Assembly (NCBI GenBank): GCA_031365665.1
Contig: JANLYO010000165.1
Coordinates: 1-24,249 of the forward strand
Direction: 5' to 3'
Length of the DNA stretch: 24,249 bases
Source of the DNA: JANYCG01 sp031365665
GTDB lineage: Bacteria > Pseudomonadota > Gammaproteobacteria > Burkholderiales > Burkholderiaceae_C
The position numbers and the translations under genes were made by a program. The notes beneath the pieces were generated by a model. That model ran no database searches, was not told where the DNA came from, and was given only the letters and a program-made list of their open reading frames with translations. This document shows positions 1 to 7,515 of this stretch, piece after piece (the first letter of the stretch is position 1; each line of letters opens with the position of its first letter).

Positions 1-2
1 CC

Positions 3-299
3 CAACGCGCCTGGTTCGTGCCCGCCCAAGCCGACGCCTGCCGCATCCCCGTGGGTGGCCGCATGGTCGTCAACCGCACAGATGATGGCGGCAAGACTTT
101 CAAGACATTCGGCGACGGCCTGCCGCAGTCCCACGCCTACCACCTGGCGTACCGCCACGGGCTGGCCGTGAGCGCCGACGGGCGGACACTGGCTCTGGGC
201 TCTACGACCGGCGGGCTTTGGGTGAGTGCCGATGCGGGAGAAAAATGGCGAAACACCTCGCGGGATTTGCCACCGATTGCGGCGGTGGCGTTTGAATAA
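3..299 (+). CDS. BNR/sortilin-like beta-propeller protein, C-terminal fragment
   Basis: The gene enters from the left edge; the open frame begins at base 3 and ends with TAA at 297-299, so only about 98 C-terminal residues are present. The visible residues show the BNR/Asp-box style of a beta-propeller: RTDDGGKTF, then GSTTGGLWVSADAGEKW, with the S/T-x-D-x-G-x-x-W pattern. Proteins with this ending are usually annotated as exo-alpha-sialidase, WD40/YVTN or sortilin (VPS10)-like 'glycosyl hydrolases', but most have no proven enzyme activity. The fragment points towards the reverse-strand export operon, so it is not co-transcribed with it. Family assignment is fairly safe; the function is not known. 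Confidence 0.7.
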   Translation, partial: QRAWFVPAQADACRIPVGGRMVVNRTDDGGKTFKTFGDGLPQSHAYHLAYRHGLAVSADGRTLALGSTTGGLWVSADAGEKWRNTSRDLPPIAAVAFE

Positions 300-512
300 A
301 TAGTATTATAAAAATATCTTGATTTTACTAAGGTCTTAGGCCACGTATTTGTTTAATATTTTGCTATTATTTTTAGCGTGTATTTAGATTAAAATATAAT
401 CAATTAATTTTGTAAAATGTATTTTATATGGTTTTACATTGAAAATAATTTTTTTTATACCCATATTAACAAAGACGCATTTGAAATTTGACCCTCGCAA
501 AACCTTCCAAGC
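300..512. other. AT-rich intergenic gap between convergent genes
   Basis: This gap separates the end of the beta-propeller gene from the end of the MacB-type gene. Bases 300 to about 490 are overwhelmingly A/T, in sharp contrast to the GC-rich coding DNA on both sides. I find no convincing ORF. The clearest structure is a 7-base inverted repeat, TGTAAAA at 411-417 and TTTTACA at 432-438, plus GATTA/TAATC around 387-401. Neither has a GC-rich stem, so a classical intrinsic terminator is not demonstrated, although both flanking genes must end transcription here. It could be a nucleoid-protein binding tract or the scar of an insertion. Confidence 0.6.
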
Positions 513-2525
513 TCAATGGCGGAACGCCTCCGCCGGCTCCAGCTTTGCCGCGCGCATCGCCGGGTAGATGCCGGACAACACGCCGATCACGCCGCCCACC
601 ACGGGCGCGAGCATCGGCGCCAGCGGATCCAGCACCGGCGTCCACACCTGGATCGCCGAGACGCCGATCACGATCAACACCCCGACCGCCGCGCCGATGA
701 TGCCGCCGATCACGCCCATCGAGGCGCTCTCAACCAGAAACTGCGCGGCAATATGCCCTTTGGTCGCACCAATGGCGCGGCGCAGCCCGATCTCGCCGGT
801 GCGCTCCATCACGCCGACCAGGGTGATGTTGGCGATGCCCAGCGCGCCGACGATCAGCGACAGGCCGCCAAGCATGAGAAACATCACGCTCAGATCCGCC
901 TGCACTTCGTCTTTCACGCGTTTGGGTTCCAGCGGCACCTGCACCTTGAGCGCGCGCGGGTCGTCTGGCCGCAAGGCGACACCGGACTGGTCGGCGATGA
1001 GATAGGCCGCGCCAATCCGGGTTTCGACCACCACCAGGCCCGGCCCGGCGAGGCCAAAGTAGCGCCGCGCTGTGCCCTCGGGGATGATCACCGAGCCGAG
1101 GATTTCCGGACGCCGGCCCACATCCCGCAAAATGCCCACCACCATGTAGAGCTGGTCGCCAATCGAAATGGCCGGCAGACGCTCGAGTTGCGTGATGCCC
1201 AGGCGCACGGCGGCGTCTGGCCCGAGCACGGCCACCCGCTCGCCGCGCGCGGAATGCCCGGCGTCCGGAAACCGGCCGGTTTCCAGTTCGGCCCGCACGG
1301 CACGGTACAAATCGGGCGACGCCGCCCGCACGGCCAGCTTGAATGCGCTCGGGTTCAGCGGGTCTTTCACCGGTGAGGAGCTCACCAGCTCGTTGCCCAC
1401 ATCGACGTCGCTCATGGTGCCCGCCGCGACGACACCGTTGAGCCGCAACAAACGGCTGGGCGCATCCCACGGCATCGCCCTGGGGTCGATCAGGCCCGAG
1501 GCCGCGCCCGGACGCGCCGTGACGAACAATTCGGTCGCCGCCAATTGGTCAAACTGGCTGATGATACGGTTGCCGGCGGTGCGCGTCAGGCCCATCGTCG
1601 CAACCAGCGCCGACATGCCAATCACCACGCCCAATACCGTGAGCGCCATGCGGCCAGGGCGGGCAAACATGCCGGCGACGGCTTCGTTGAGCAAGTCGCG
1701 CCAAGACATGGCCGAGCGCGAAACGCGGGCGGGTTTGGGGGCAAGGTCTTTGGTTGATGCCGTCGGCCACAACACGGATTCACCTTGCACCAGAACAGGC
1801 GGCGCGGCGGCGGGCACGCCGCGCGGCACCGACTGATCAGTCAGCCGGCCATCCACAATGCGCACCTTGCGCGAGGCGCGGTCGGCCACTGTCGGGTCGT
1901 GGGTCACGATGGCAAGCGTCAGCCCGTCGCGGTTCAATTCGGCAAAAAAATCGAGGATGGAAGCGGAGTTGGCTGAATCCAGGTTGCCAGTGGGTTCATC
2001 GCACAACAAGAGGCTGGGCCTGCTCACCAGCGCCCGCGCGATGGCGACCCGCTGTTTCTCGCCCCCCGACAGCTTGAACGGGAAAAAGCCGGCCCGATGC
2101 GCCAGGCCGACGCGCTGGATCGCCGCCATCGCGCGCGCCTCGCGGTCCTTGTGGCTCTGTTTCCGGTAGACCTCGGCCAACATCACGTTTTCCAGCACCG
2201 TGCGGTAAGGCAGCAGGTGAAAGGACTGGAACACGAAACCGATGCGCTGGCTGCGCAGACCAGCGCGTTCGTCGTCGGTGAGTGTGGTGGTGTCGATGCC
2301 GTCAATCAGGTAGGTGCCGCTGCTTGGGCGGTCCAGGCAACCGATGATGTTGAGCAGGGTCGATTTGCCTGCGCCCGAGGGGCCGGTGATTGACAACCAG
2401 TCGCCACGTTCCAGCGTCATGTCGATATCGACCAGCGCGTCAACAACCGGGTCTGTGCCGAAGGAGCGGCCGATTTTTCTGAGCTCCAGCACCTTGGCCG
2501 GCGCTTGATGCCCAGCCCTTGTCAT
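513..2525 (-). CDS. MacB-type ABC exporter, fused ATPase and permease
   Basis: A 670-residue protein with an N-terminal LolD/MacB-class ATPase (about residues 10-230): Walker A GPSGAGKS at 48-55, Q-loop FVFQ near 97-100, signature LSGGE at 152-156, Walker B LLLCDEPTGNLD around 172-183, and H-loop VTHD at 207-210. A linker of about 55 residues leads to the first membrane helix (about 294-315), a periplasmic MacB_PCD-type domain, and three C-terminal helices containing the typical GEIGLRRAIGA motif. MacB proteins are mechanotransmission ABC exporters that work with a HlyD/MacA adaptor and usually TolC. The ATG overlaps the TGA of the upstream adaptor gene (ATGA at 2522-2525), so the two are probably translationally coupled. 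It is the last gene of the inferred operon. The substrate is unknown; MacB relatives export peptides, macrolides or lipoproteins. Confidence 0.9.
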   Translation of the reverse strand: MTRAGHQAPAKVLELRKIGRSFGTDPVVDALVDIDMTLERGDWLSITGPSGAGKSTLLNIIGCLDRPSSGTYLIDGIDTTTLTDDERAGLRSQRIGFVFQSFHLLPYRTVLENVMLAEVYRKQSHKDREARAMAAIQRVGLAHRAGFFPFKLSGGEKQRVAIARALVSRPSLLLCDEPTGNLDSANSASILDFFAELNRDGLTLAIVTHDPTVADRASRKVRIVDGRLTDQSVPRGVPAAAPPVLVQGESVLWPTASTKDLAPKPARVSRSAMSWRDLLNEAVAGMFARPGRMALTVLGVVIGMSALVATMGLTRTAGNRIISQFDQLAATELFVTARPGAASGLIDPRAMPWDAPSRLLRLNGVVAAGTMSDVDVGNELVSSSPVKDPLNPSAFKLAVRAASPDLYRAVRAELETGRFPDAGHSARGERVAVLGPDAAVRLGITQLERLPAISIGDQLYMVVGILRDVGRRPEILGSVIIPEGTARRYFGLAGPGLVVVETRIGAAYLIADQSGVALRPDDPRALKVQVPLEPKRVKDEVQADLSVMFLMLGGLSLIVGALGIANITLVGVMERTGEIGLRRAIGATKGHIAAQFLVESASMGVIGGIIGAAVGVLIVIGVSAIQVWTPVLDPLAPMLAPVVGGVIGVLSGIYPAMRAAKLEPAEAFRH

Positions 2526-4327
2526 TTGGGATCCGGCGGCTTGGTGGCGTTGGTAGCGGTTTTTGCCGGGTCTTCAGCAGCTTTGGGATTGTTGTAACCC
2601 ACCACCACCAACTCGCCCGGCTCCAGTTTGCCCGTTGCCGGGTTGACTTCGATGAACCCGTCGGCCGACAGGCCTGGCGTCACGACCACATACTCCAGCG
2701 TGTCTTTGCGCTTCACCTGTACGCGCGAAGTGCCGTCCGCAGCGAGCGACACAGCGCTGTTGGGCACCGCAGTAACCGCGCCTTGTGTCGACTTGATCGG
2801 AATCGTGACCCGCACCGAAGCGCCTTCCAGCCGCACCGGTGTCGGATCAACCTTGATTTCGAGGTACACATGCAGCGGGTCAACGCCTGCGCGTGTGCCG
2901 GGTGTGCTGGCCACCAGTTGCACCGTGCCGGTGGCCTTCACACCCAGCGCCTGTTCATCAATGAGCACCTGCATGCCGGGCTTGACCAAGGGCGCGGATT
3001 CCAGACTGAGCGAAGAGTCGATGGCCAACTGGTTGTCGGTCACGGTCAGCACGGTGCCGACAGCAGCCGCGCCCACCAGCGCCTTGACCTCCTCCACCCG
3101 CACGGGCAAAGAGGGCAGGAAAACGATCTCATCCACCGGCACCTGCACCCCCATCTTGCCCCGGGCCGTTTCCAGATCGCCAACAAGCTGCCGCGCCCGC
3201 TCCGCCGCGAGTTTGGCGTCCAGCGCGGCCAGTTTCTGCGCATCCATCGCCGCGCGCACCGATTTTTCGCCCTCCAGCCGGACTGATTTTTCAGCCAGAC
3301 GGGCAGCCGACTGCGCTGCCGCAGCCTGCTGAATCTTGTCGTTGACCGACTGCGCCGCGCGCTCCGCAGTTTGAATGGCCAGTTGCCCGCCTACCTTGGC
3401 GCGATGGGCGGCGGCCCGCGCCACTTCGAGTTTGGCGTTGGCCGAAATGCGCGCTGTTTCCGGTTGGCGGGGGTCGAGCTCGATCACCGCGCGCTCGGCA
3501 ATTTGCGCGGCCACATCGGCGTCGGCGGCGCTGTTGCCGTGGGCGGCTTTGGCACGCTCGTCTTCCACCGTCAGGCTGGCGTCTGACCTCAAAGATTGCT
3601 CCAGCCGCTGCAACTCGGTCGTTTTGGCAGCCAGGTCGACCGCGACAGTGCGGTTGTTGAAGTCCGCCGTGGCCCGCGCCGCGTCCACTGCCGGGCCCAT
3701 TGACAGCAAAGCGGCCATGGCGGAGACCTGGACTTTCTCCGCATCGGCCCAATCGCGCTCCAGCGTCCGGATGGCCGCGAGTTGCTCACGCGTCGGCCCA
3801 AAGGGTTCCCAGCCTTTTTTGGTGTACCACCTGGCCACCGCTGCGCTGGTCTGCTGGTCATAGACCCCATCGACCGGGCCGGGGTCGATACCCAGGCGTT
3901 TCAAACCCTGTTCCAGCTGGCGCACGTCGTCTCCGGCCACACCGGGAGCCATATCGCGGTAGGCAGGAACCTGTCCCTGAAAGACGAAAACCGGTCTGCC
4001 CGATGCCGTAAGCGCCACCGCACCTTCAACCAGCGGGGCATTTCTCGCGGGCAAAGTCGTGATCAGGCTGGCTTGCGGCTTCAAAATCGACGGCGCAAGC
4101 GACACCGGCTGCGGCAGACCGAAGCGCGCGGTTCCGCGCGTAACGACGTTGGCGCCCAATACACGTTTCTCAACCGGAACCAGAATGGGAGACGGCGTAG
4201 GTGCCGCCGTGCGCGCGGCGGCGTCCGCTGGCGACTCAATACGCGAACCAGCCGCCCACGCGATCAACGCCGCCACGGAAATGGTGGCCAGTACGGAAGC
4301 TAGGACGACGAGCCGGTTGCCGGTCAT
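2522..4327 (-). CDS. HlyD-type periplasmic adaptor with peptidoglycan-binding domain
   Basis: A 601-residue protein. Residues 5-27 form a hydrophobic N-terminal anchor or signal. Residues about 132-168 (GDDVRQLEQGLKRLGI...GVYDQQTSAAV) match the PG_binding_1 fold, a short three-helix peptidoglycan-binding module. About 180-400 is a long Ala/Glu/Arg-rich coiled-coil hairpin, and about 400-580 looks like the beta-barrel and membrane-proximal domains of an adaptor (VPNSAVSLAADGTSRVQVKR). The tail is Lys/Pro-rich. It starts 3 bases after the preceding gene's stop and overlaps the MacB-type gene by 4 bases, so it is presumably that exporter's MacA-like partner, held at the cell wall. The peptidoglycan-binding insertion is not present in classical MacA. 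The role in coupling is inferred. Confidence 0.82.
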   Translation of the reverse strand: MTGNRLVVLASVLATISVAALIAWAAGSRIESPADAAARTAAPTPSPILVPVEKRVLGANVVTRGTARFGLPQPVSLAPSILKPQASLITTLPARNAPLVEGAVALTASGRPVFVFQGQVPAYRDMAPGVAGDDVRQLEQGLKRLGIDPGPVDGVYDQQTSAAVARWYTKKGWEPFGPTREQLAAIRTLERDWADAEKVQVSAMAALLSMGPAVDAARATADFNNRTVAVDLAAKTTELQRLEQSLRSDASLTVEDERAKAAHGNSAADADVAAQIAERAVIELDPRQPETARISANAKLEVARAAAHRAKVGGQLAIQTAERAAQSVNDKIQQAAAAQSAARLAEKSVRLEGEKSVRAAMDAQKLAALDAKLAAERARQLVGDLETARGKMGVQVPVDEIVFLPSLPVRVEEVKALVGAAAVGTVLTVTDNQLAIDSSLSLESAPLVKPGMQVLIDEQALGVKATGTVQLVASTPGTRAGVDPLHVYLEIKVDPTPVRLEGASVRVTIPIKSTQGAVTAVPNSAVSLAADGTSRVQVKRKDTLEYVVVTPGLSADGFIEVNPATGKLEPGELVVVGYNNPKAAEDPAKTATNATKPPDPK

Positions 4328-4330
4328 GGT

Positions 4331-5206
4331 TCACTGTACGCCTCGCGCAAACATTTCCTTTTCGATCTGCTCTTCAACCGGTTTGAATATTTTTTCGGCC
4401 AACTCATGGTTTTTCATGGCCGCGCGGCGCTCATAGTTTTGCAGGGCCTTGAGCGCCGCCAACTGGTCTGGCGACATTTTGTCAATGGCCAACGTGCCGC
4501 CATTGGTCAAAACAGCAAGTCGCTTGCGGATATCGGGGCCGGCTTCATCAGGGTGGTTGTAATCGTAGCCACTCTTGCGCATCTCGGCGGCAAACTTGCG
4601 CAGCGCCGCCTTCATGCGCGGGTCTTTGTTGACCAGTGCATCCTTCGGGTTGTAATAACTGGCAGCCAATTGCTCAGGCGAGAACACCTGTTTGACGGCG
4701 TCAAGCGTACACCCTCCAACCTGGGAAAAGTTCTCCCGCTCGAGTCCAATGGCGAAGGTCACATCGGTATTCTGTCCCAGGAGCGCGCGGTTGTATGCCG
4801 CCTGGCTGGACGGTGACAGGGCCTTGAACACATTGACGTTGCGCTCACCCAGCCCCACCTTGGCCGGACTGTAGCCGCTGGCCAGTTGCGCCGGTTGCCC
4901 GGTGTACATGGTGGCCGCGCCGAAACCGTGTTTGGCGATGAACTCTTCTTCGCTCATGCCTGGCAGTTTTTTGTCGGCGCTCATGCCTTTGCGCACAGTT
5001 TCGAAATCAGCCGCAATGTATTCGAAACCTTGCGCGCGCATGCACTTGGCGATGCCAGCTTCGACCCGCTCGACATACTGGACCAACTGCTTGGAAGTCA
5101 GGCCGAACTCTTCCCTTCCAGGTCCAGGCGATTGCGCCTGCGCCTGGACGCCACAACCAGCCGCCATCGCGCTCGCAGCCAACATGAATCTGAACAAAGC
5201 GACCAT
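4331..5206 (-). CDS. Secreted two-cysteine protein of unknown function
   Basis: A 291-residue protein. The start at 5206 is chosen because GGAGG stands five bases upstream; a longer open frame reaches 5302 but lacks a signal peptide. Residues 1-24 (MVALFRFMLAASAMAAGCGV...) look like a Sec signal; Cys18 follows AAG, so a lipoprotein is possible but the lipobox is poor. The mature part is mostly helical and hydrophilic, with Cys55 and Cys166. Two similar segments recur: KCMRAQGFEY at 54-63 and AEMRKSGYDY at 207-216, which suggests an internal repeat with the cysteine lost in the second copy. I do not recognise a named family, but 'CMxxxGF' secreted proteins beside peptidoglycan-binding adaptors and MacB exporters are familiar to me from actinobacteria. 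It lies 3 bases upstream of the adaptor gene, so an accessory role is likely. Confidence 0.72.
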   Translation of the reverse strand: MVALFRFMLAASAMAAGCGVQAQAQSPGPGREEFGLTSKQLVQYVERVEAGIAKCMRAQGFEYIAADFETVRKGMSADKKLPGMSEEEFIAKHGFGAATMYTGQPAQLASGYSPAKVGLGERNVNVFKALSPSSQAAYNRALLGQNTDVTFAIGLERENFSQVGGCTLDAVKQVFSPEQLAASYYNPKDALVNKDPRMKAALRKFAAEMRKSGYDYNHPDEAGPDIRKRLAVLTNGGTLAIDKMSPDQLAALKALQNYERRAAMKNHELAEKIFKPVEEQIEKEMFARGVQ

Positions 5207-5237
5207 CGCACCTCCAGCATCTTCCGTTCGAGAGCGC

Positions 5238-6461
5238 CTATTTTTCCACACCAAGCACTTTTCCGCTGGCCATGTCGATGATGACATCCAGCTCCTTGCC
5301 ACCTGCCGCTGGCTTCACCTCAACCACGTAACGGTTCGCACCCATCTTCTTTTCAATCGCCACGTCGATAGCCTTGCCAGGCACGCGTTTCTCGGCGATT
5401 GCTTTGGCTTCGTCCTCTGAGATGACTTTTGCGCCTGCCCCCGCCTTCGCTGGCGCAGCCGCAACCGCCGCAGCAGGCGCAGCAGCCATTTTTGCCGCGC
5501 CTTGCGCGTGGTCAGCCGCCGTCAACGCAATGCGCTCCATGACAGGCAGCACCGGAAACATGCCCGCCCGCTTTTCCAGCTCCATGGCTTTTTCGCGAAA
5601 TGCCGCAAGCTCCTTCTCATCGAGCATTTTCACCTTCGTCAGTTCAAGTTTCTCGTCAGTTCCGGTGGTCTTGCCGCGTGAGCCAACCTTGATGTTTCCA
5701 ACACCTTTGGCATAGTACTTGAGCTGAAAGGTGCCGGGATTCTCCTCGTCATATTCCTCGATCACCAACACATCGCTGTAGCTGCCAGCGGGTACCTTGA
5801 CCTTTTGGCCCACCTGGTAGACACGACCGCGATCCGTCCAATAAAACGGTGGCGGCGCAAACCCTTCTGAATAACTCGGATCGCCGAGTTTGGGATTGGC
5901 AGGCATCATGATTCCCGCTTTGGCGCCGGGCGGATTGTTGATGACCCAAATCTGCCCACCCACAAAAACTTTTCCTTCCATCACCTCGCGATACTGGCCC
6001 AAGTGCCAAACATTGCCCGATTTGTCCTGAGCAAAATAGGCAAGCTCCTGCTCTTTGAGTTTGCCATTCGTGAAGTCGGTATCGTAAATCACCCGACTTC
6101 GAACGCCGTCGATGACCTTCACTAAATCTGTCACCGTGAACTGGAGCCTGTGTGGCTCCTTTTTGCCGTCCTCCACCACATGACCTTCAAAAGTCCACTG
6201 CATGCCGGGCGTGAGCGGCCACCAGACGTTGTCAATGTTCTCGGACTTGTCAAAGTCCTTGACATTCAATTCTTCGAATTTTTTTGCGCCCGGTTCGATA
6301 CCCGACCCGGCGGCCTGGGCCGACTTCGAGGGTGCCGCTTTGGCCTGCGCGTTCGCGTGCGGACCATAGGCGTTAAAAAACGCCGCAGCCGCCACGGTTG
6401 CCACCAGCCCCGAGAAGAGAGGCGTCATTTTGCGGCCATCCTTACTGAGTATCGAGTTCAT
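5238..6461 (-). CDS. Secreted protein with C-terminal PepSY-like domain
   Basis: A 407-residue protein. An AAGGA lies upstream of the ATG at 6461; Met12 is an alternative start. Residues 1-39 look like a signal peptide (cut near ANAQA). Residues about 75-285 form a beta-rich domain (DNVWWPLTPGMQWTFEGHV..., YWTDRGRVYQVGQKVKVPAG) of the kind annotated as hypothetical in many proteobacteria. An Ala/Pro linker (about 321-345) leads to a PepSY-like domain at 347-407 (ISEDEAKAIAEKRVPGKAID...NRYVVEV...DVIIDMASGKVLGVEK). PepSY domains are periplasmic or extracellular and often act as inhibitory, binding or sensing modules. The last 46 residues are about 78% identical to those of the gene just upstream. 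Its place between RND and ABC export genes suggests an envelope accessory role; the ligand is unknown. Confidence 0.78.
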   Translation of the reverse strand: MNSILSKDGRKMTPLFSGLVATVAAAAFFNAYGPHANAQAKAAPSKSAQAAGSGIEPGAKKFEELNVKDFDKSENIDNVWWPLTPGMQWTFEGHVVEDGKKEPHRLQFTVTDLVKVIDGVRSRVIYDTDFTNGKLKEQELAYFAQDKSGNVWHLGQYREVMEGKVFVGGQIWVINNPPGAKAGIMMPANPKLGDPSYSEGFAPPPFYWTDRGRVYQVGQKVKVPAGSYSDVLVIEEYDEENPGTFQLKYYAKGVGNIKVGSRGKTTGTDEKLELTKVKMLDEKELAAFREKAMELEKRAGMFPVLPVMERIALTAADHAQGAAKMAAAPAAAVAAAPAKAGAGAKVISEDEAKAIAEKRVPGKAIDVAIEKKMGANRYVVEVKPAAGGKELDVIIDMASGKVLGVEK

Positions 6462-6517
6462 GCTTCATTCCTTGGCTTCGGTTTGGGTTTGGGGGGAACT
6501 GCAAAAAAAGGTCAGTG

Positions 6518-6529
6518 TCCTGATCAGGA
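6518..6529. other. 12-base perfect palindrome in the gap between the PepSY genes
   Basis: TCCTGATCAGGA is a perfect palindrome in the 98-base gap, the largest inside the inferred operon. On the reverse strand a run of seven T (6503-6509) follows it after a short spacer. It could be a weak attenuator or a protein-binding site, but the stem has no proper loop, so a terminator is doubtful. Confidence 0.25.
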
Positions 6530-6559
6530 GCTTTAGGGTCTAGCGGCGGACACCATCAT

Positions 6560-7474
6560 TCATTTTTCAATGCCAACAACTTTGCCACTGGCCATGTCAA
6601 TGATGACATCCCACTCTTTCCCACCTGCAGTTGGCACCACTTCAACGACATACCGGTTGACACCTTTAAGTTTTTCAACAGCCACATTGATGGCCTTGCC
6701 TGGCACGGCCTTCAAGGCGATCAGTTTGGCGTCATCCTGAGAAATGGTTTTGCCACCGGCAGGCGTCACCGCAACGCCCGCGTCGGCGGTTTTGGCCGAA
6801 ACACTCACGCCAGCAGTCGTGAATGAAGTTTCATAGAACGATGCGTTGCCGCCAACCCCCACTGTTCCAATGGCAATCTTGTATTCCAGGCCCGGCTGGA
6901 GAAATCCGTCTGGCACGGCAAATGAGGTGGCGTCTCCAGCCAGTGTCACGCGGATATCGCGGCCGGTTTTCTCTTGTTCAAGGATGATCACGACCGCCTC
7001 CAGATTCTTCTGGGCTGCCCAGCTGGCGCGCATTCCTTTGAGCGGCACATTTTTCTCGTCTGGCCGCGGCCGCAGGAACGAGGCTGCAGCCGGAAGGGTG
7101 TGGCTCAAGGTGGCTTCGCCTTGCAAGGACTTCCCGCCCACCAAAGTACCGGTGAATTTGTAAACGCCCGCCGGAAAATCCTTTTCGATGGTCCCATCGT
7201 TCTTCGGTTCAGGTGTTTCCAGAATGAGGTGGCGAATGCCCATTTTCGAATCGCCGGCCTTGAAGTCCACAACCGTGCGACCATCTGGAGCGGTTACCTT
7301 TACTGCCGCAAGCCCGGCGCTGCCACCAATCACATCAAATTTGACCTCAACGTCTTTATCTTGAACATTCTGTTCAAAGTAGATCTTGGCCTTTTCGAAT
7401 TTTTCCTGGGCCAAAGCGCTGCCAGACGCTACCCAAACTGTTGCAAGAGCCGCCAGGACAATCCAGCTTTTCAT
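6560..7474 (-). CDS. Secreted protein with FN3-like region and C-terminal PepSY-like domain
   Basis: A 304-residue protein. The start at 7474 has GGAG eight bases upstream and begins directly with a Sec signal peptide (MKSWIVLAALATVWVASGSALAQ, cut near residue 23); the open frame extends to 7516 without such support. Residues about 27-120 are beta-rich (KVTAPDGRTVVDFKAGDSK...), and about 128-222 resemble an Ig/FN3-like domain (LRPRPDEKNVPLKGMRASW...YETSFTTAG). Residues about 244-304 are a PepSY-like domain nearly duplicated in the next gene downstream. It lies 41 bases after RND permease 1 and 98 bases before the second PepSY gene, in the same direction. Proteins of this type are uncharacterised; export or sensing in the periplasm is inferred from position. 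Confidence 0.78.
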   Translation of the reverse strand: MKSWIVLAALATVWVASGSALAQEKFEKAKIYFEQNVQDKDVEVKFDVIGGSAGLAAVKVTAPDGRTVVDFKAGDSKMGIRHLILETPEPKNDGTIEKDFPAGVYKFTGTLVGGKSLQGEATLSHTLPAAASFLRPRPDEKNVPLKGMRASWAAQKNLEAVVIILEQEKTGRDIRVTLAGDATSFAVPDGFLQPGLEYKIAIGTVGVGGNASFYETSFTTAGVSVSAKTADAGVAVTPAGGKTISQDDAKLIALKAVPGKAINVAVEKLKGVNRYVVEVVPTAGGKEWDVIIDMASGKVVGIEK

Positions 7475-7515
7475 GTTGTATCTCCGGTTTGAATGGGACA
7501 CGATGAACCGATCCA

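Noticed and set aside
488..700. Small Pro/Arg-rich forward ORF overlapping the end of the MacB-type gene
   Set aside because: Low-complexity frame shadow with no supporting start site.
5207..5302. N-terminal extension of the two-cysteine protein to 5302
   Set aside because: It overlaps the PepSY gene end, lacks a signal, and the internal ATG at 5206 has a GGAGG ribosome site and a signal peptide.
6503..6529. Palindrome plus T-run as a terminator between the two PepSY genes
   Set aside because: The palindrome has no loop-bearing stem of adequate length and the T-run is displaced; it was kept only as a palindromic site.
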